From: Pseudonocardiales bacterium
GTDB lineage: Bacteria > Actinomycetota > Actinomycetes > Mycobacteriales > QHCD01
Direction of reading: 5' to 3'
NCBI GenBank assembly: GCA_003244255.1
Contig: QHCD01000054.1
Location: forward strand, 1 to 60,005
Length of the DNA: 60,005 nucleotides
Positions within the stretch are counted from its first letter, which is position 1; every line of letters starts with the position of its first letter. The notes under the pieces are model-generated. The model searched no databases. It saw only the letters and a program-made list of their open reading frames with translations, and had not been told where the DNA came from. Below are positions 19,010 to 26,805 of this stretch, in pieces. The translations under genes were made by a program, and so were the position numbers.

Positions 19010-19557
19010 CGGCGACCGCCCAGATGCTGGCACCGGCGGCCGGGCCGGAGACCGTCGAATCGGCCTGCGCCGGTGACCGCGCCGCGTTCGAGCAGCTGGT
19101 CGCGCAGTACACGCCGCTGGTGTTCCGGGTCGCGCTGCGCATCGTGGGAAACGCCGCCGACGCCGAAGACTGCGTGCAGGACGTCTGGCTGGCCGCGTGG
19201 CGATCCATCGGCCGCTATCGCGGTCAGGCCGCCTTCTCGACCTGGCTGTATCGGGTGACCACGAACGCCGCCCTGATGCTGGTTCGGCGACGCCGGCCCG
19301 CGCTGCCGCTGGACGGTCTCAGCGACGTCGGCATCGATACGCCCGTCAGCATCGAGGCACTCGCCGCGGCCGACGCCGTGCAGCGCGCGCTGCGGGCGCT
19401 GACCTCTGACCAGCGCGCGGTTATCGTGCTGCGGGAGTTCGAAGACCTCTCCTACGACCAGATCGCGACGATCCTCGACCTGTCCATGCCCGCTGTCCGC
19501 AGCCGGCTGCACCGCGCCCGGATCGAGCTGTGCCGCGCTCTCGAGGACTGGCGATGA
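19006..19557 (+). CDS. ECF-type RNA polymerase sigma factor
   Basis: A 183-residue group IV sigma factor. Region 2 spans about 30-95 (FEQLVAQYTPLVFRVAL, DAEDCVQDVWLAAW, FSTWLYRVTTNAAL). Region 4 spans about 125-178, with the helix-turn-helix LSYDQIATILDLSMPAVRSR followed by LHRARIEL. No extra C-terminal domain is present. The GTG start overlaps the upstream reductase stop, and its own stop overlaps the ATG of the zinc-binding Asp23 fusion. That arrangement is the usual one for a sigma/anti-sigma pair. It probably directs transcription of the Asp23 cluster; the target promoter is not identified. Confidence 0.93.
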   Translation: MTATAQMLAPAAGPETVESACAGDRAAFEQLVAQYTPLVFRVALRIVGNAADAEDCVQDVWLAAWRSIGRYRGQAAFSTWLYRVTTNAALMLVRRRRPALPLDGLSDVGIDTPVSIEALAAADAVQRALRALTSDQRAVIVLREFEDLSYDQIATILDLSMPAVRSRLHRARIELCRALEDWR

Positions 19558-20096
19558 GCGCATCGACCGGGCTCGCCCTGGATGCGACGCTGCCCTGCGG
19601 CACCGACGTCGCCGACCTGCTCGACGACGTCATCGAGAATCGGCCGACCTCCCCGCACGCCCAGCGCTGCCTTGACTGCCAGACCGTGACCAGAACGCTG
19701 GGCGGCCGCTGGAGGACCGTCCGCGCCGCCGCCCGCGCCCCGGTTCCCGAACCGGCGGGGTTGCGTGCCAGGCTCGTCGCCGCGCTGCACGCCGACGGCA
19801 CGGGCGACCCGCTGCGGGTGGACGGCGAGCGCGGCACCCTGCTGCTCGGGCCGCGCGTCGTCACGCAGCTGGCCCGGAGGGCGGCGCGGCAGGTGACCGT
19901 CGTCCGGCCGGGTGCGGTCCGCTATACAGAGGGTCGGCTCAGCATCGAGGTCGCGGTCCGCTACGGCGCCGACATCGACGCCGCGGCCGCCGCGGTGCGC
20001 GACCGAATCGCGCGCGAGCTCGCCGACCAGCTCGGCATCGCGGCGCCGGGGGTGGACATCTCGGTCACCGACGTGTTCGTCGCCGGCGGGGCTTGA
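19554..20096 (+). CDS. Putative anti-sigma factor: zinc (ZAS) motif fused to Asp23-like domain
   Basis: A 180-residue soluble protein with two recognisable parts. Residues 35-42 give the H-x3-C-x2-C motif (HAQRCLDC) of zinc-associated anti-sigma domains. Residues ~115-177 resemble an Asp23/Gls24 domain (LSIEVAVRYGADIDAAAAAV then GVDISVTDVFV). It is translationally coupled to the sigma gene by ATGA. There is no membrane segment. I infer that the N-terminal part holds the sigma factor and the Asp23 part senses or binds the envelope Asp23 complex. The ATG at 19554 is preferred over 19530, which lies inside the sigma gene. Confidence 0.68.
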   Translation: MSASTGLALDATLPCGTDVADLLDDVIENRPTSPHAQRCLDCQTVTRTLGGRWRTVRAAARAPVPEPAGLRARLVAALHADGTGDPLRVDGERGTLLLGPRVVTQLARRAARQVTVVRPGAVRYTEGRLSIEVAVRYGADIDAAAAAVRDRIARELADQLGIAAPGVDISVTDVFVAGGA

Positions 20097-20251
20097 GACC
20101 GAACGAATGCCCATCGCGCGACGCAAGAGACGTCCTCCGATGGCAGCGCGCCGGCGCCGCATGCCGCCGCACGGTGGCGAGACATTTCATCGGCCCGGCG
20201 CATCAAACGGGGTAGACAGGCTTCGCACGGACGATCGAGAGGTGACACGGC
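20097..20251 (+). promoter_or_regulatory. Gap before the Asp23 run, candidate promoter
   Basis: This is the only gap of more than 100 bases in the cluster and the natural place for the promoter of the Asp23 genes. GGGTAGAC at 20210-20217 could serve as a -10 region of general-stress or ECF type, but no matching -35 at a standard distance was found. Reading frames across the gap are Arg-rich shadows. Confidence 0.3.
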
Positions 20252-20707
20252 ATGGCACAGAACACGGCGACGGAGAAGGAGACGGGCGCGGTCGCCCGCA
20301 CCGACAGCACGCTGCACAGTCCGCAAGGACGCACCTCGATCGCCGACGGCGTCGTGCAGAAGATCGCCGGGATCGCAACCCGCGAGGTGTCCGGCGTACA
20401 CAACCTCGGCACCGGATCGGCACGTGTCTTCGGCGCGTTGCGCGAGCGCATTCCCGGCAGCGGCGGACCGGCCATCACGCAGGGCGTGGCGGTCGAGGTC
20501 GGCGAGAAGCAGGCGGCGATCGATCTGGACATCGTCGTCGAGTACGGCGTGGCGATCGCGCAGCTGGCGACCAACATCCGGCACAACGTGATCTCCTCGG
20601 TGGAGCGGATGACCGGCCTGGAGGTGATCGAGGTGAACATCGCCGTCGATGACATCCACCTGCCCGGCGACGAGGAACCAGCTAACGCGCCCACCCGGGT
20701 GGAGTGA
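20252..20707 (+). CDS. Asp23/Gls24 family envelope stress response protein
   Basis: A 151-residue Asp23/Gls24 protein. It contains the family core: TSIADGVVQKIAGIATREV near residue 30-50, then AVEVGEKQAAIDLDIVVEYG and NVISSVERMTGLEVIEVNIA. Family members are abundant stress proteins that polymerise beneath the membrane through anchors such as AmaP; loss in Staphylococcus triggers cell-wall stress. A membrane-proximal role is inferred from the anchor genes downstream. The next gene starts with GTGA overlapping its stop. Confidence 0.92.
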   Translation: MAQNTATEKETGAVARTDSTLHSPQGRTSIADGVVQKIAGIATREVSGVHNLGTGSARVFGALRERIPGSGGPAITQGVAVEVGEKQAAIDLDIVVEYGVAIAQLATNIRHNVISSVERMTGLEVIEVNIAVDDIHLPGDEEPANAPTRVE

Positions 20708-21063
20708 CGCCGAAGGTGGCAGAGCGCGAGGCGGCGGCGATCGGTCGGCTCGAGCCGACCGACCTGCCGGCCGTAGCCGACGCGATCGCGGCCGTGGTGG
20801 TGCACTGCCGTGGCGTCGTCGGCCTGCACGGCGGACGGTTCGGCGAGGCGGCCACCTACCTGCCCGGCCGGCGGGTGCACGGCGTGGAGGTGACGGAGTC
20901 CGCCGTCACCGTGCACATCGTCGCCCGGCTCGGCGCCGTGCTGCCCACCGTGGCGGCGGCGGTACGCCGGGTCGTGGTACCGCTCGCCGGGGGTGTGCCG
21001 GTGCACGTCGTCGTCGAGGACGTCGTCGCCGGCAGTGCGAAGGAGCGCCGGCGCGGTGTATGA
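20704..21063 (+). CDS. Divergent Asp23-like protein
   Basis: A 119-residue protein with the pattern of a degenerate Asp23 domain: an initial helix (DLPAVADAIAAVVVHCRGVV), a beta stretch (VEVTESAVTVHIVARLG) and a final helix-strand (VAAAVRRVVVPLAGGVPV then HVVVEDVV). It starts with a GTG overlapping the previous stop and is followed by an 8-base overlap with the next gene. Assignment rests on pattern and context. Confidence 0.68.
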   Translation: MTPKVAEREAAAIGRLEPTDLPAVADAIAAVVVHCRGVVGLHGGRFGEAATYLPGRRVHGVEVTESAVTVHIVARLGAVLPTVAAAVRRVVVPLAGGVPVHVVVEDVVAGSAKERRRGV

Positions 21064-21346
21064 GAGAGTCGACCGGCAGGCGTTCCGCGACTTCGCCCGG
21101 CGGCACCACCCCGACCTCGGCGGCGATCCCGCCGTCTTCGCAGCCGGCGTTGAGCGCTTCCGTTCGGTGCGAGCCCGCCAGATCCCCGACGACGATCCCC
21201 GCCTGCACGGCGAGATCGTGTTCTACCGCCGGCGGCGGCTCCGCCGGCTCGCCGGCCGCTGGCTCGGGCGACTGTCCTTCGACGGTCCGTTGATCGGGCG
21301 GATCAGGCAGGCACGGAGGTCGCGACGGCAACCACGGGTGCGCTGA
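21056..21346 (+). CDS. Small basic protein with a J-domain-like HPD segment
   Basis: A 96-residue protein. Its first 40 residues (FRDFARRHHPDLGGDPAVF) carry the HPD tripeptide and flanking residues of DnaJ J-domains. Helix I of a J-domain is missing or very short. The C-terminal half is strongly basic (FYRRRRLRRLAGRWLGRL). The GTG start at 21056 overlaps the upstream gene by eight bases. It might contact DnaK or only resemble a J-domain; no function is known. Similar short proteins accompany Asp23 genes in other actinobacteria as I recall. Confidence 0.55.
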   Translation: MYERVDRQAFRDFARRHHPDLGGDPAVFAAGVERFRSVRARQIPDDDPRLHGEIVFYRRRRLRRLAGRWLGRLSFDGPLIGRIRQARRSRRQPRVR

Positions 21347-21386
21347 CGTCGTCGGCGCACCATCCACGGCACGCCAAGGAGGTTTC

Positions 21387-21566
21387 ATGTCACCCACTCA
21401 GCTCGGCACACTCGTCGGGATTGCGCTCGGGTTCGCCGGCGCCTTCGGCGGCTTCAGCGCGTTCGTGATCGTGCTGGTACTCGCGGCGGCCGGGTTCATC
21501 CTCGGCCGCGTCATCGAGGGCGAGCTCGACGTCGACGCAGTATTCGGAAGCCGCAAGCGTCCATGA
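21387..21566 (+). CDS. Small membrane protein, DUF2273-like
   Basis: A 59-residue protein. After MSPTQLGTLVGIA it is a glycine-rich hydrophobic stretch forming one or two transmembrane segments (FAGAFGGFSAFVIVLVLAAA), then an acidic tail (GRVIEGELDVDAVFG). A strong Shine-Dalgarno AAGGAGGT (21376-21383) precedes the ATG. Its stop overlaps the next ATG as ATGA. Size, topology and position between Asp23 genes match DUF2273 small membrane proteins, which are regular members of Asp23 operons in Gram-positives. Confidence 0.75.
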   Translation: MSPTQLGTLVGIALGFAGAFGGFSAFVIVLVLAAAGFILGRVIEGELDVDAVFGSRKRP

Positions 21567-21937
21567 CCGAAGCGCCGCCGTCAGGCGCCGCCGCGGACAC
21601 CCGCCCGCCAGCACGCCGGCGCGTGCTGGCACCGCCGGCCGACCGCGGCCATCTCACCGTGGCCCCAGCCGTCGTCGAAGGCATCGCTACCACCGCCGCC
21701 GGCGAGGTCGAAGGCGTGGCCGCGGGTGGCCGGCGCGCCAGCGCGACCGTGCTCGGTTCGACGGCCGCGCTTCGCATCGGCGTCGGCCTCGACTATCCTG
21801 CGCCCATCCCGGCACGGATCGATGCCATTCGCGGCCGCGTGATCGAACGCGTCGGCGAACTAGCCGGCCTCTCGGTCGAGCGGGTCGACGTCGACGTCGT
21901 CGCGCTGCACACCGACGCCAGCGACCGGGTGCGGTGA
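21563..21937 (+). CDS. Asp23/Gls24 family protein (third Asp23-type copy)
   Basis: A 124-residue protein. After a Pro/Arg-rich N-terminus comes the Asp23 pattern: LTVAPAVVEGIATTAAGEVE, then TAALRIGVGLDYPAPIPA and GELAGLSVERVDVDVVAL. Its ATG overlaps the stop of the small membrane protein gene. It and the copy at 20252 may form mixed polymers. Confidence 0.85.
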   Translation: MTEAPPSGAAADTRPPARRRVLAPPADRGHLTVAPAVVEGIATTAAGEVEGVAAGGRRASATVLGSTAALRIGVGLDYPAPIPARIDAIRGRVIERVGELAGLSVERVDVDVVALHTDASDRVR

Positions 21938-21941
21938 CGCG

Positions 21942-22484
21942 ATGCGCCTGATCAACCGGCTGCTGGCCGCCGTGCTCGCCCTGGCGCTGGCCGCCGCGGG
22001 CGGGCTCGCCGCCGCCGAAGTATTCGTCGCGCGGACCAGCTGGACCCCTGCCAACCCGCCGTTGGTGGTGCCGTACGACCGCTGGCTCGCCACGCTGCGC
22101 GACCACCACTGGAACCAGACCCCGGTCCTGCTGATCAGCATCGGCGCCATCGTGCTCGGGCTGCTGTTCATCGTCGCCGGACTGGGTGGTCGCGAGCGCC
22201 GCATCCGGCTGGTGTCCGACTCCGCCGACGTCGCGGCCTCGACGTCAGCACGGTCACTACGCCGAGTGCTGCGCCGCGACGCGGCCACGGTCGACGGCGT
22301 GGCCCGGGCCCGGACGCGGGCGCGGGCCGGCCGCGCACGGGTGCGAGTCGACGTGCGCCTCGGCGAACCGTCCGAGGTCGAGGCCGAGATCCGCGATGTC
22401 GTCACGGCTCGAATCGGCGGGCTGGGTCTGGCCCGGCAACCGGCGCTGTCGGTACGCGCCGACGACGCGAGACGGTACCGATGA
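21942..22484 (+). CDS. DUF6286 family membrane protein of the Asp23 cluster
   Basis: A 180-residue protein with two transmembrane segments, residues ~7-27 (LLAAVLALALAAAGGLAAAE) and ~60-82 (VLLISIGAIVLGLLFIVAGL). The loop between them (WTPANPPLVVPYDRWLATL) should face outside. The C-terminal cytoplasmic domain (from about 95) has the Asp23-like alternation RARVRVDVRLGEPSEVEAEI. This organisation matches DUF6286 and AmaP-type anchors. Four bases separate it from the previous gene, and it overlaps the next by four. Confidence 0.78.
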   Translation: MRLINRLLAAVLALALAAAGGLAAAEVFVARTSWTPANPPLVVPYDRWLATLRDHHWNQTPVLLISIGAIVLGLLFIVAGLGGRERRIRLVSDSADVAASTSARSLRRVLRRDAATVDGVARARTRARAGRARVRVDVRLGEPSEVEAEIRDVVTARIGGLGLARQPALSVRADDARRYR

Positions 22485-23056
22485 AGAACCGGACCAACCG
22501 GCTGAACCGGGTGCTGCTGGTGGCGATCGGAACGGTCGTCGTCCTGGCCGGCGCCGGCGGCGTACTGCTCGGCCGTGGAGTGTTCGGTGCCGCGACGGCC
22601 CGCCGGACCGTGGTCGACGACGACGTCGCGCGCCCGTTCGATCAGAACGCCTCCTGGCTGTGGTGGACGATCGGCGGCGTGTCGCTGGTGATCGCGCTGC
22701 TCGCGCTCTACTGGCTGCTGGTGCAGCTGCGAGTGGAGCGCGTCACCGCCGTGGCGCTGCCGCCACGCCCGAACGGCGACTCCTCGGTAGCGGCAACCGC
22801 GCTCACCGGGGCGATCCGTGGTCAGGCCGAGGCCGTCGACGGCGTCGTCCGGGCCCGGGCCCGGCTGCTGCGTGACCGGCGCGACCCCGAACTGATGCTG
22901 AACGTCTGGCTGCGCGAGGGTGCCGACCTCGACGCCGCCCGCCGCGAGCTCGAGCAGGTCGTCGTCGCGCAGGCCCGCGAGTCCCTCGGCCTGCCGCGAC
23001 TGCCCACCTGGCTACGGATCGAGTTCGACGCGGCCGATCGCACCCGAGTGCGCTGA
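22481..23056 (+). CDS. AmaP-like membrane anchor of Asp23
   Basis: A 191-residue protein with two transmembrane segments, ~10-31 (VLLVAIGTVVVLAGAGGVLL) and ~60-82 (LWWTIGGVSLVIALLALYWL), and a cytoplasmic C-terminal domain of about 105 residues (PELMLNVWLREGADLDAARR). It resembles AmaP, which recruits Asp23 to the membrane, and its neighbour at 21942. The ATG overlaps the preceding stop. It ends the cluster and converges with a broken ABC transporter. Confidence 0.75.
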   Translation: MKNRTNRLNRVLLVAIGTVVVLAGAGGVLLGRGVFGAATARRTVVDDDVARPFDQNASWLWWTIGGVSLVIALLALYWLLVQLRVERVTAVALPPRPNGDSSVAATALTGAIRGQAEAVDGVVRARARLLRDRRDPELMLNVWLREGADLDAARRELEQVVVAQARESLGLPRLPTWLRIEFDAADRTRVR

Positions 23057-23064
23057 ACCATCGG

Positions 23065-23180
23065 CTAGGTCTCGGCGGAGGCGATGCCGATGGGCAGGCG
23101 GGCTACGGCGCTGGCTGCGGGGAGCGCCGCCAGGATGCCCAGCGCGGCCCCGCAGAGGAGCAGCACGAGGCGTCGCGATC
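23065..23180 (-). pseudogene. C-terminal remnant of an FtsX-like ABC permease
   Basis: One minus-strand frame, without a start codon, encodes VLLLCGAALGILAALPAASA followed by VARLPIGIASAET and a stop at 23065. This is the last transmembrane segment and tail typical of FtsX/MacB-type permeases (G-x-L-A-A-L-P-A-x-x-A-A-R-L). It directly follows the truncated ATPase gene. The remaining several hundred permease codons are absent, so it is a deletion scar. Confidence 0.6.
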
Positions 23181-23181
23181 A

Positions 23182-23793
23182 TCAACGTCGCACCAGCTTC
23201 TGCCCGCAGTCCAAGAGCAGATCGATGATGCCCTGAACCGTAACCGAATCCAGATTCCCGGTCGGCTCGTCGGCCAGCACCAAACGAGGCGCTCCGAACA
23301 CCGCCCGCGCCACGGCAACCCGCTGCTGCTCACCGCCGGACAGCATCGACGGCACGGCGTCCACCTCGTCGACCAGGCCGACCGTCGCCAGAGCGGAGCG
23401 CGCCCGTCCACGCAGCTGCGCGCTCGGCCGGAACGGCAGCGACGGCGCCAACACGTTGTTTACTGCCGATAGCGCGGGCAGTAACTGGAACCGCTGGAAT
23501 ACGAATCCGACCTCACGCGGATACGCCGCCGCCGCATTCCCGGTGAGTCGGCCGACGTCGACATCACCGACCATGACGCGACCGGCATCCGGCCGCAACA
23601 ATCCGCCAAGCAGATGCAATAACGTCGACTTGCCAGACCCGGACGGACCCATCAACGCCACCGCGGACCCTGAGTCCACGGCGAGGTCGACCCCAGCCAC
23701 CGCCACGACCGGATCACCGCCAGGACCAGCGAACCGCCGCACGACCCGCTCCAACGCAACCGACGTACCCCGTCCAGCCGCCGAACCCGCCAC
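23182..23793 (-). pseudogene. Truncated ABC exporter ATPase (MacB/LolD type)
   Basis: A 203-residue ATP-binding protein with Walker A GPSGSGKS (49-56), Q-loop region VGFVFQRFQLLPALS, signature LSGGEQQRVAVARAV and Walker B RLVLADEPTGNLDS. It stops about 18 residues after Walker B (LLLDCGQKLVRR). The switch histidine (normally VTHD) and the last ~25 residues are missing. The sequence beyond the break continues as the end of an FtsX-like permease in another frame, so one deletion removed the ATPase C-terminus and nearly all of the permease. It is probably non-functional. Confidence 0.75.
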
Positions 23794-23819
23794 CGCGTTA
23801 TCCCCGATCGCTGGGCTGG

Positions 23820-24464
23820 TCAGGACCCGTTGGGCTGGTCCCCCGTTATCAGCGGCACGAAGGCGACGGCCTGGAGTCGCTCGACGTGTCCATCGCGGAC
23901 CCGAACGAGGGTCCCGCGGTGCGACCTCCCGACCGGACAGAGCAGGGTGCCACCAGCCGCTAGCTGTGCCAGCAGGGCAGGTGGCGGCGTCTGACGAGCC
24001 ATGGCAGCAACGGAGATGGCATCGAACGGGGCGCAGTCCGGGGCGCCCTCGCTGCCATCGCCGACCCGGACCGCCACGTTGTCATAGCCGAGCTCTCGCA
24101 GCACCGTGTGAGCCCGACGGGCCAGTTGCCGGTGCCGTTCGACGCTCAGCACGCTTCGGCAGCACCGGGACAGCACCGCGGCGGCGTAGCCGCTTCCGGT
24201 GCCGACCTCCAACACGCTCGAGTCGGCGGCCAGCTCAAGAGCCGCGATCATGTACGCCACGATCCCCGGCGCCGAAATCGTCTGGCCGGCACCGATACGC
24301 AGCGGCCGGTCCAGGTAGGCCTCGTCAGCGAGCTCGCGTGGAACGAACCGCTCCCTGGGCACCTCTGCCATCGCAGCCAGCACCCGGCGATCAGCGATGC
24401 CACGCTCGCGGAGTCGACCGACCATGTCCGCGCGCCGCCGCACATACTGCTGGGCCGTTCCCAT
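23820..24464 (-). CDS. pcm: Protein-L-isoaspartate O-methyltransferase family protein
   Basis: A 214-residue Pcm-type enzyme. Pcm transfers a methyl group from S-adenosylmethionine to isoaspartyl residues as part of protein repair. Motifs are the substrate region RIGAGQTISAPGIVAYMI (about 56-73) and the SAM motif I SVLEVGTGSGYAAAVLS (83-99), followed by VLSVERH. The motif after GTLLCPVG is conserved, but the C-terminus is short. I chose the ATG at 24464, where GATCGT sits six bases upstream; an ATG at 24518 is also in frame. It stands between the broken ABC gene and ligC. Confidence 0.85.
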   Translation of the reverse strand: MGTAQQYVRRRADMVGRLRERGIADRRVLAAMAEVPRERFVPRELADEAYLDRPLRIGAGQTISAPGIVAYMIAALELAADSSVLEVGTGSGYAAAVLSRCCRSVLSVERHRQLARRAHTVLRELGYDNVAVRVGDGSEGAPDCAPFDAISVAAMARQTPPPALLAQLAAGGTLLCPVGRSHRGTLVRVRDGHVERLQAVAFVPLITGDQPNGS

Positions 24465-24565
24465 CGACCAACGATCCCATCCGGCTGCGCGTCTCGGCAG
24501 CATGCCGGCCGCACGCACCCTGGCAATGCTCGGGCTGACCGGGCGATCCCTCGGTCGTCCGTCAG

Positions 24566-25645
24566 TCAGCCGGCCACCGCAGCGCCGAGTCCGGGGACGA
24601 TGTCGCCGAGTGAGAAGGTGATCGGCCGTTCCAGTTGGTCATAGGTACAGGAGCGGGCTGAGCGGTCCGGCCGCCACCGGCTGAACTGAGCGGTGTGCCG
24701 GAACCGCTCGCCCTCCATGTGGTCGTACCGAACCTCGACGACGCGCTCGGGGCGCAGCGGCACGAAGGAGAGGTCCTTGCCGGCGTTCCATCGGGAACCC
24801 TCGCCCTTGCGCGGGGTGCGCTCGCCGGCCTCGTGTGCGGCCCAGTTCCAGGGATGGTCGTCGAACGTCGTGACCAGCGGTTGCAGCTCGGCGAAGAGGT
24901 CCCGCCGTCTTGTCATCGGGAAGGCACCGATGACACCGATCGAGTTGAGCACGCCGTCGTCGGTGTAGAGGCCGAGCATCAGCGATCCCAGCGCCGCCGG
25001 ACCGCTCTTGTGGACGCGGTAGCCGGCGACGACGCAGTCGGCGGTGCGTTCGTGCTTGATCTTGAACATGACCCGCTTGTCCGGCTGGTAGCTGCCATCC
25101 AGCGGCTTGGCCACGACCCCGTCCAGGCCGGCGCCCTCGAACTGCGTGAACCACCGCTCGGCGAGGTCCCGGTCGGTGGTCGCCGGGGTGAGGTGGATCG
25201 GCGGGGCCGCACTGCCGAGGACAGCGGCGAGTGCATCGCGGCGCTCGGTGAACGGCCGAGCCGTGTAGTCCTGGTCGCCGAGAGCCAGCAGGTCGAACGC
25301 GATGTACGACGCCGGGGTCTTCGCGCTGAGCAGGGTGACCCGGGAGACGGCGGGGTGGATGCGCTGTTGCAACGCCTCGAAGTCAAGGCCGGCGCCGGTG
25401 GCGATGACGATCTCGCCGTCAACGACGCAGCGTTCGGGCAGTTCTGCCTTGACGGCGTCGACGAGCTCGGGAAAGTAGCGGGTCATCGGCCGTTCGTTGC
25501 GGCTGCCGAACTCGACCTCGTCGGCGTCGCGGAAGACGATCGACCTGAACCCGTCCCACTTCGGCTCGTAGGAGGCTCCGGGCGGGATCGCCGCCACCGG
25601 CTTGGCGAGCATCGGCGCGACCGGCGGCATCACGGGCAGCTGCAT
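24566..25645 (-). CDS. ligC: ATP-dependent DNA ligase, LigC-like
   Basis: A 358-residue ATP-dependent ligase that seals nicks. The adenylation motif EPKWDGFR puts the nucleophilic lysine at residue 29. Further nucleotidyltransferase motifs are FGSRNERPMTRYF (III-like), VVDGEIVI, DGVVAKPLDG and VMFKIKHERTADCVV. An OB-fold follows (LRPERVVEVRYDHME). There is no nuclease or polymerase domain, so it is LigC-type, not LigD. A CACAAT hexamer lies six bases before the ATG at 25645. It is divergent from a PolDom gene, suggesting a joint repair function. Confidence 0.9.
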   Translation of the reverse strand: MQLPVMPPVAPMLAKPVAAIPPGASYEPKWDGFRSIVFRDADEVEFGSRNERPMTRYFPELVDAVKAELPERCVVDGEIVIATGAGLDFEALQQRIHPAVSRVTLLSAKTPASYIAFDLLALGDQDYTARPFTERRDALAAVLGSAAPPIHLTPATTDRDLAERWFTQFEGAGLDGVVAKPLDGSYQPDKRVMFKIKHERTADCVVAGYRVHKSGPAALGSLMLGLYTDDGVLNSIGVIGAFPMTRRRDLFAELQPLVTTFDDHPWNWAAHEAGERTPRKGEGSRWNAGKDLSFVPLRPERVVEVRYDHMEGERFRHTAQFSRWRPDRSARSCTYDQLERPITFSLGDIVPGLGAAVAG

Positions 25646-25731
25646 CCGCTCATTGTGACGGGTCGGCCGCACGCGGTCCGTCCGGCCGGTCGAAGCGACG
25701 CCGAGCTTCCGACTCGCGCTACCGTCAGCCG
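25646..25731. promoter_or_regulatory. Divergent leaderless promoters of ligC and the PolDom gene
   Basis: In this 86-bp divergent gap both start codons are preceded at exactly six bases by a -10-like hexamer: CACAAT (25657-25652, minus) for ligC and TACCGT (25720-25725, plus) for the polymerase gene. Neither gene has a Shine-Dalgarno. I infer two leaderless transcripts from a shared regulatory region. Confidence 0.5.
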
Positions 25732-26784
25732 GTGGCCAGCGCCGAGGAGATCACCGTCGGAGCGCGCTCGGTGCGGATCTCCAACCCGGACAAGGTCTAC
25801 TTCCCCGAGCACGGCCTCACCAAGCGCGACATCGTCAGCTACTTCCTATCGGTCGGCGACGGCATCCTGCGCGCGCTGCGGAACCGGCCGACGACACTGG
25901 AGCGCTGGCCGGGCGGCGTGTTCGAAGGCGCCCGGCTGTCGACCCGGCAGGACAACACCGGGGACGCGTTCTTTCAGAAGCGGGTGCCCAAAGGCGCGCC
26001 GGAGTGGGTGCAGACCGCGCGGATCGCCTTTCCCAGCGGCAGGACCGCCGACGAGATCTGCCCCACCGAGCTCGCCGTCGTAGCGTGGGCGGTAAACCTC
26101 GGCACGCTGACCTTCCATCCCTGGCCGGTCCGCGGGCACGCGCTCGACAACCCCGACCAGCTGCGCATCGACCTCGACCCTCAGCCCGGAACCGACTTCG
26201 CCGACGCCGTCCGCGTCGCCGGTGCGGCCAGGGCGCTGCTGACCGAGCTCGGAATGACCGGCTGGCCGAAGACCTCTGGGGGGCGCGGGCTGCACATCTA
26301 CGTGCCCATCCGTCCACAGTGGACATTCACCGAGGTGCGACGGGCGGCGATCGCCTTCGGCCGCGAGCTCACCCGCCGGATGCCCGACCACGTCACGATC
26401 GCGTGGTGGAAGGAGGAGCGCGGCGCGAAGATCTTCATCGACTACAACCAGATGGCGCGCGACCGCACCATCGCGTCGGCGTACTCGGTGCGGCCCACCG
26501 CCGCCGCGCGGGTCTCGGCTCCGCTGCGCTGGGACGAGGTGACAGCGGTAACACCCGCCGACTTCGACGTATTCACGATGCCGGCCCGATTCGCCGACGT
26601 CGGCGACCTGCACGACGGCATTGACGACGACGCCCACTCCATTGAGGCCCTGCTCGAGATGGCCGAACGCGACGACCGCGACCACGGGCTCGGCGACCTG
26701 CCCTATCCCCCGGAGTACCCCAAGATGCCCGGCGAGCCGATGCGTGTGCAGCCCAGCCGCAAGCGGGAACCAGACACGTCGTAG
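25732..26784 (+). CDS. LigD-type polymerase domain protein (PolDom/PrimPol, NHEJ-type)
   Basis: A 350-residue stand-alone archaeo-eukaryotic primase-type polymerase as in bacterial LigD. Key features: VRISNPDKVYFPEHGLTKRD near the N-terminus, the metal-binding DLDP motif (RIDLDPQPG, about 145-153), GWPKTSGGRGLHIYVPI, and IFIDYNQMARDRTIASAYS. Such proteins fill gaps with a preference for ribonucleotides during break repair. GTG at 25732 is the start; TACCGT lies six bases upstream. The divergent ligC is its likely partner. No ku gene is in the window. Confidence 0.9.
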   Translation: MASAEEITVGARSVRISNPDKVYFPEHGLTKRDIVSYFLSVGDGILRALRNRPTTLERWPGGVFEGARLSTRQDNTGDAFFQKRVPKGAPEWVQTARIAFPSGRTADEICPTELAVVAWAVNLGTLTFHPWPVRGHALDNPDQLRIDLDPQPGTDFADAVRVAGAARALLTELGMTGWPKTSGGRGLHIYVPIRPQWTFTEVRRAAIAFGRELTRRMPDHVTIAWWKEERGAKIFIDYNQMARDRTIASAYSVRPTAAARVSAPLRWDEVTAVTPADFDVFTMPARFADVGDLHDGIDDDAHSIEALLEMAERDDRDHGLGDLPYPPEYPKMPGEPMRVQPSRKREPDTS

Positions 26785-26805
26785 GGGCCGTGCGACACTG
26801 GCGGC

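Noticed and set aside
23182..23793. Functional ABC ATPase
   Set aside because: The switch histidine region is absent and the partner permease is reduced to a tail, so I list it as a pseudogene.
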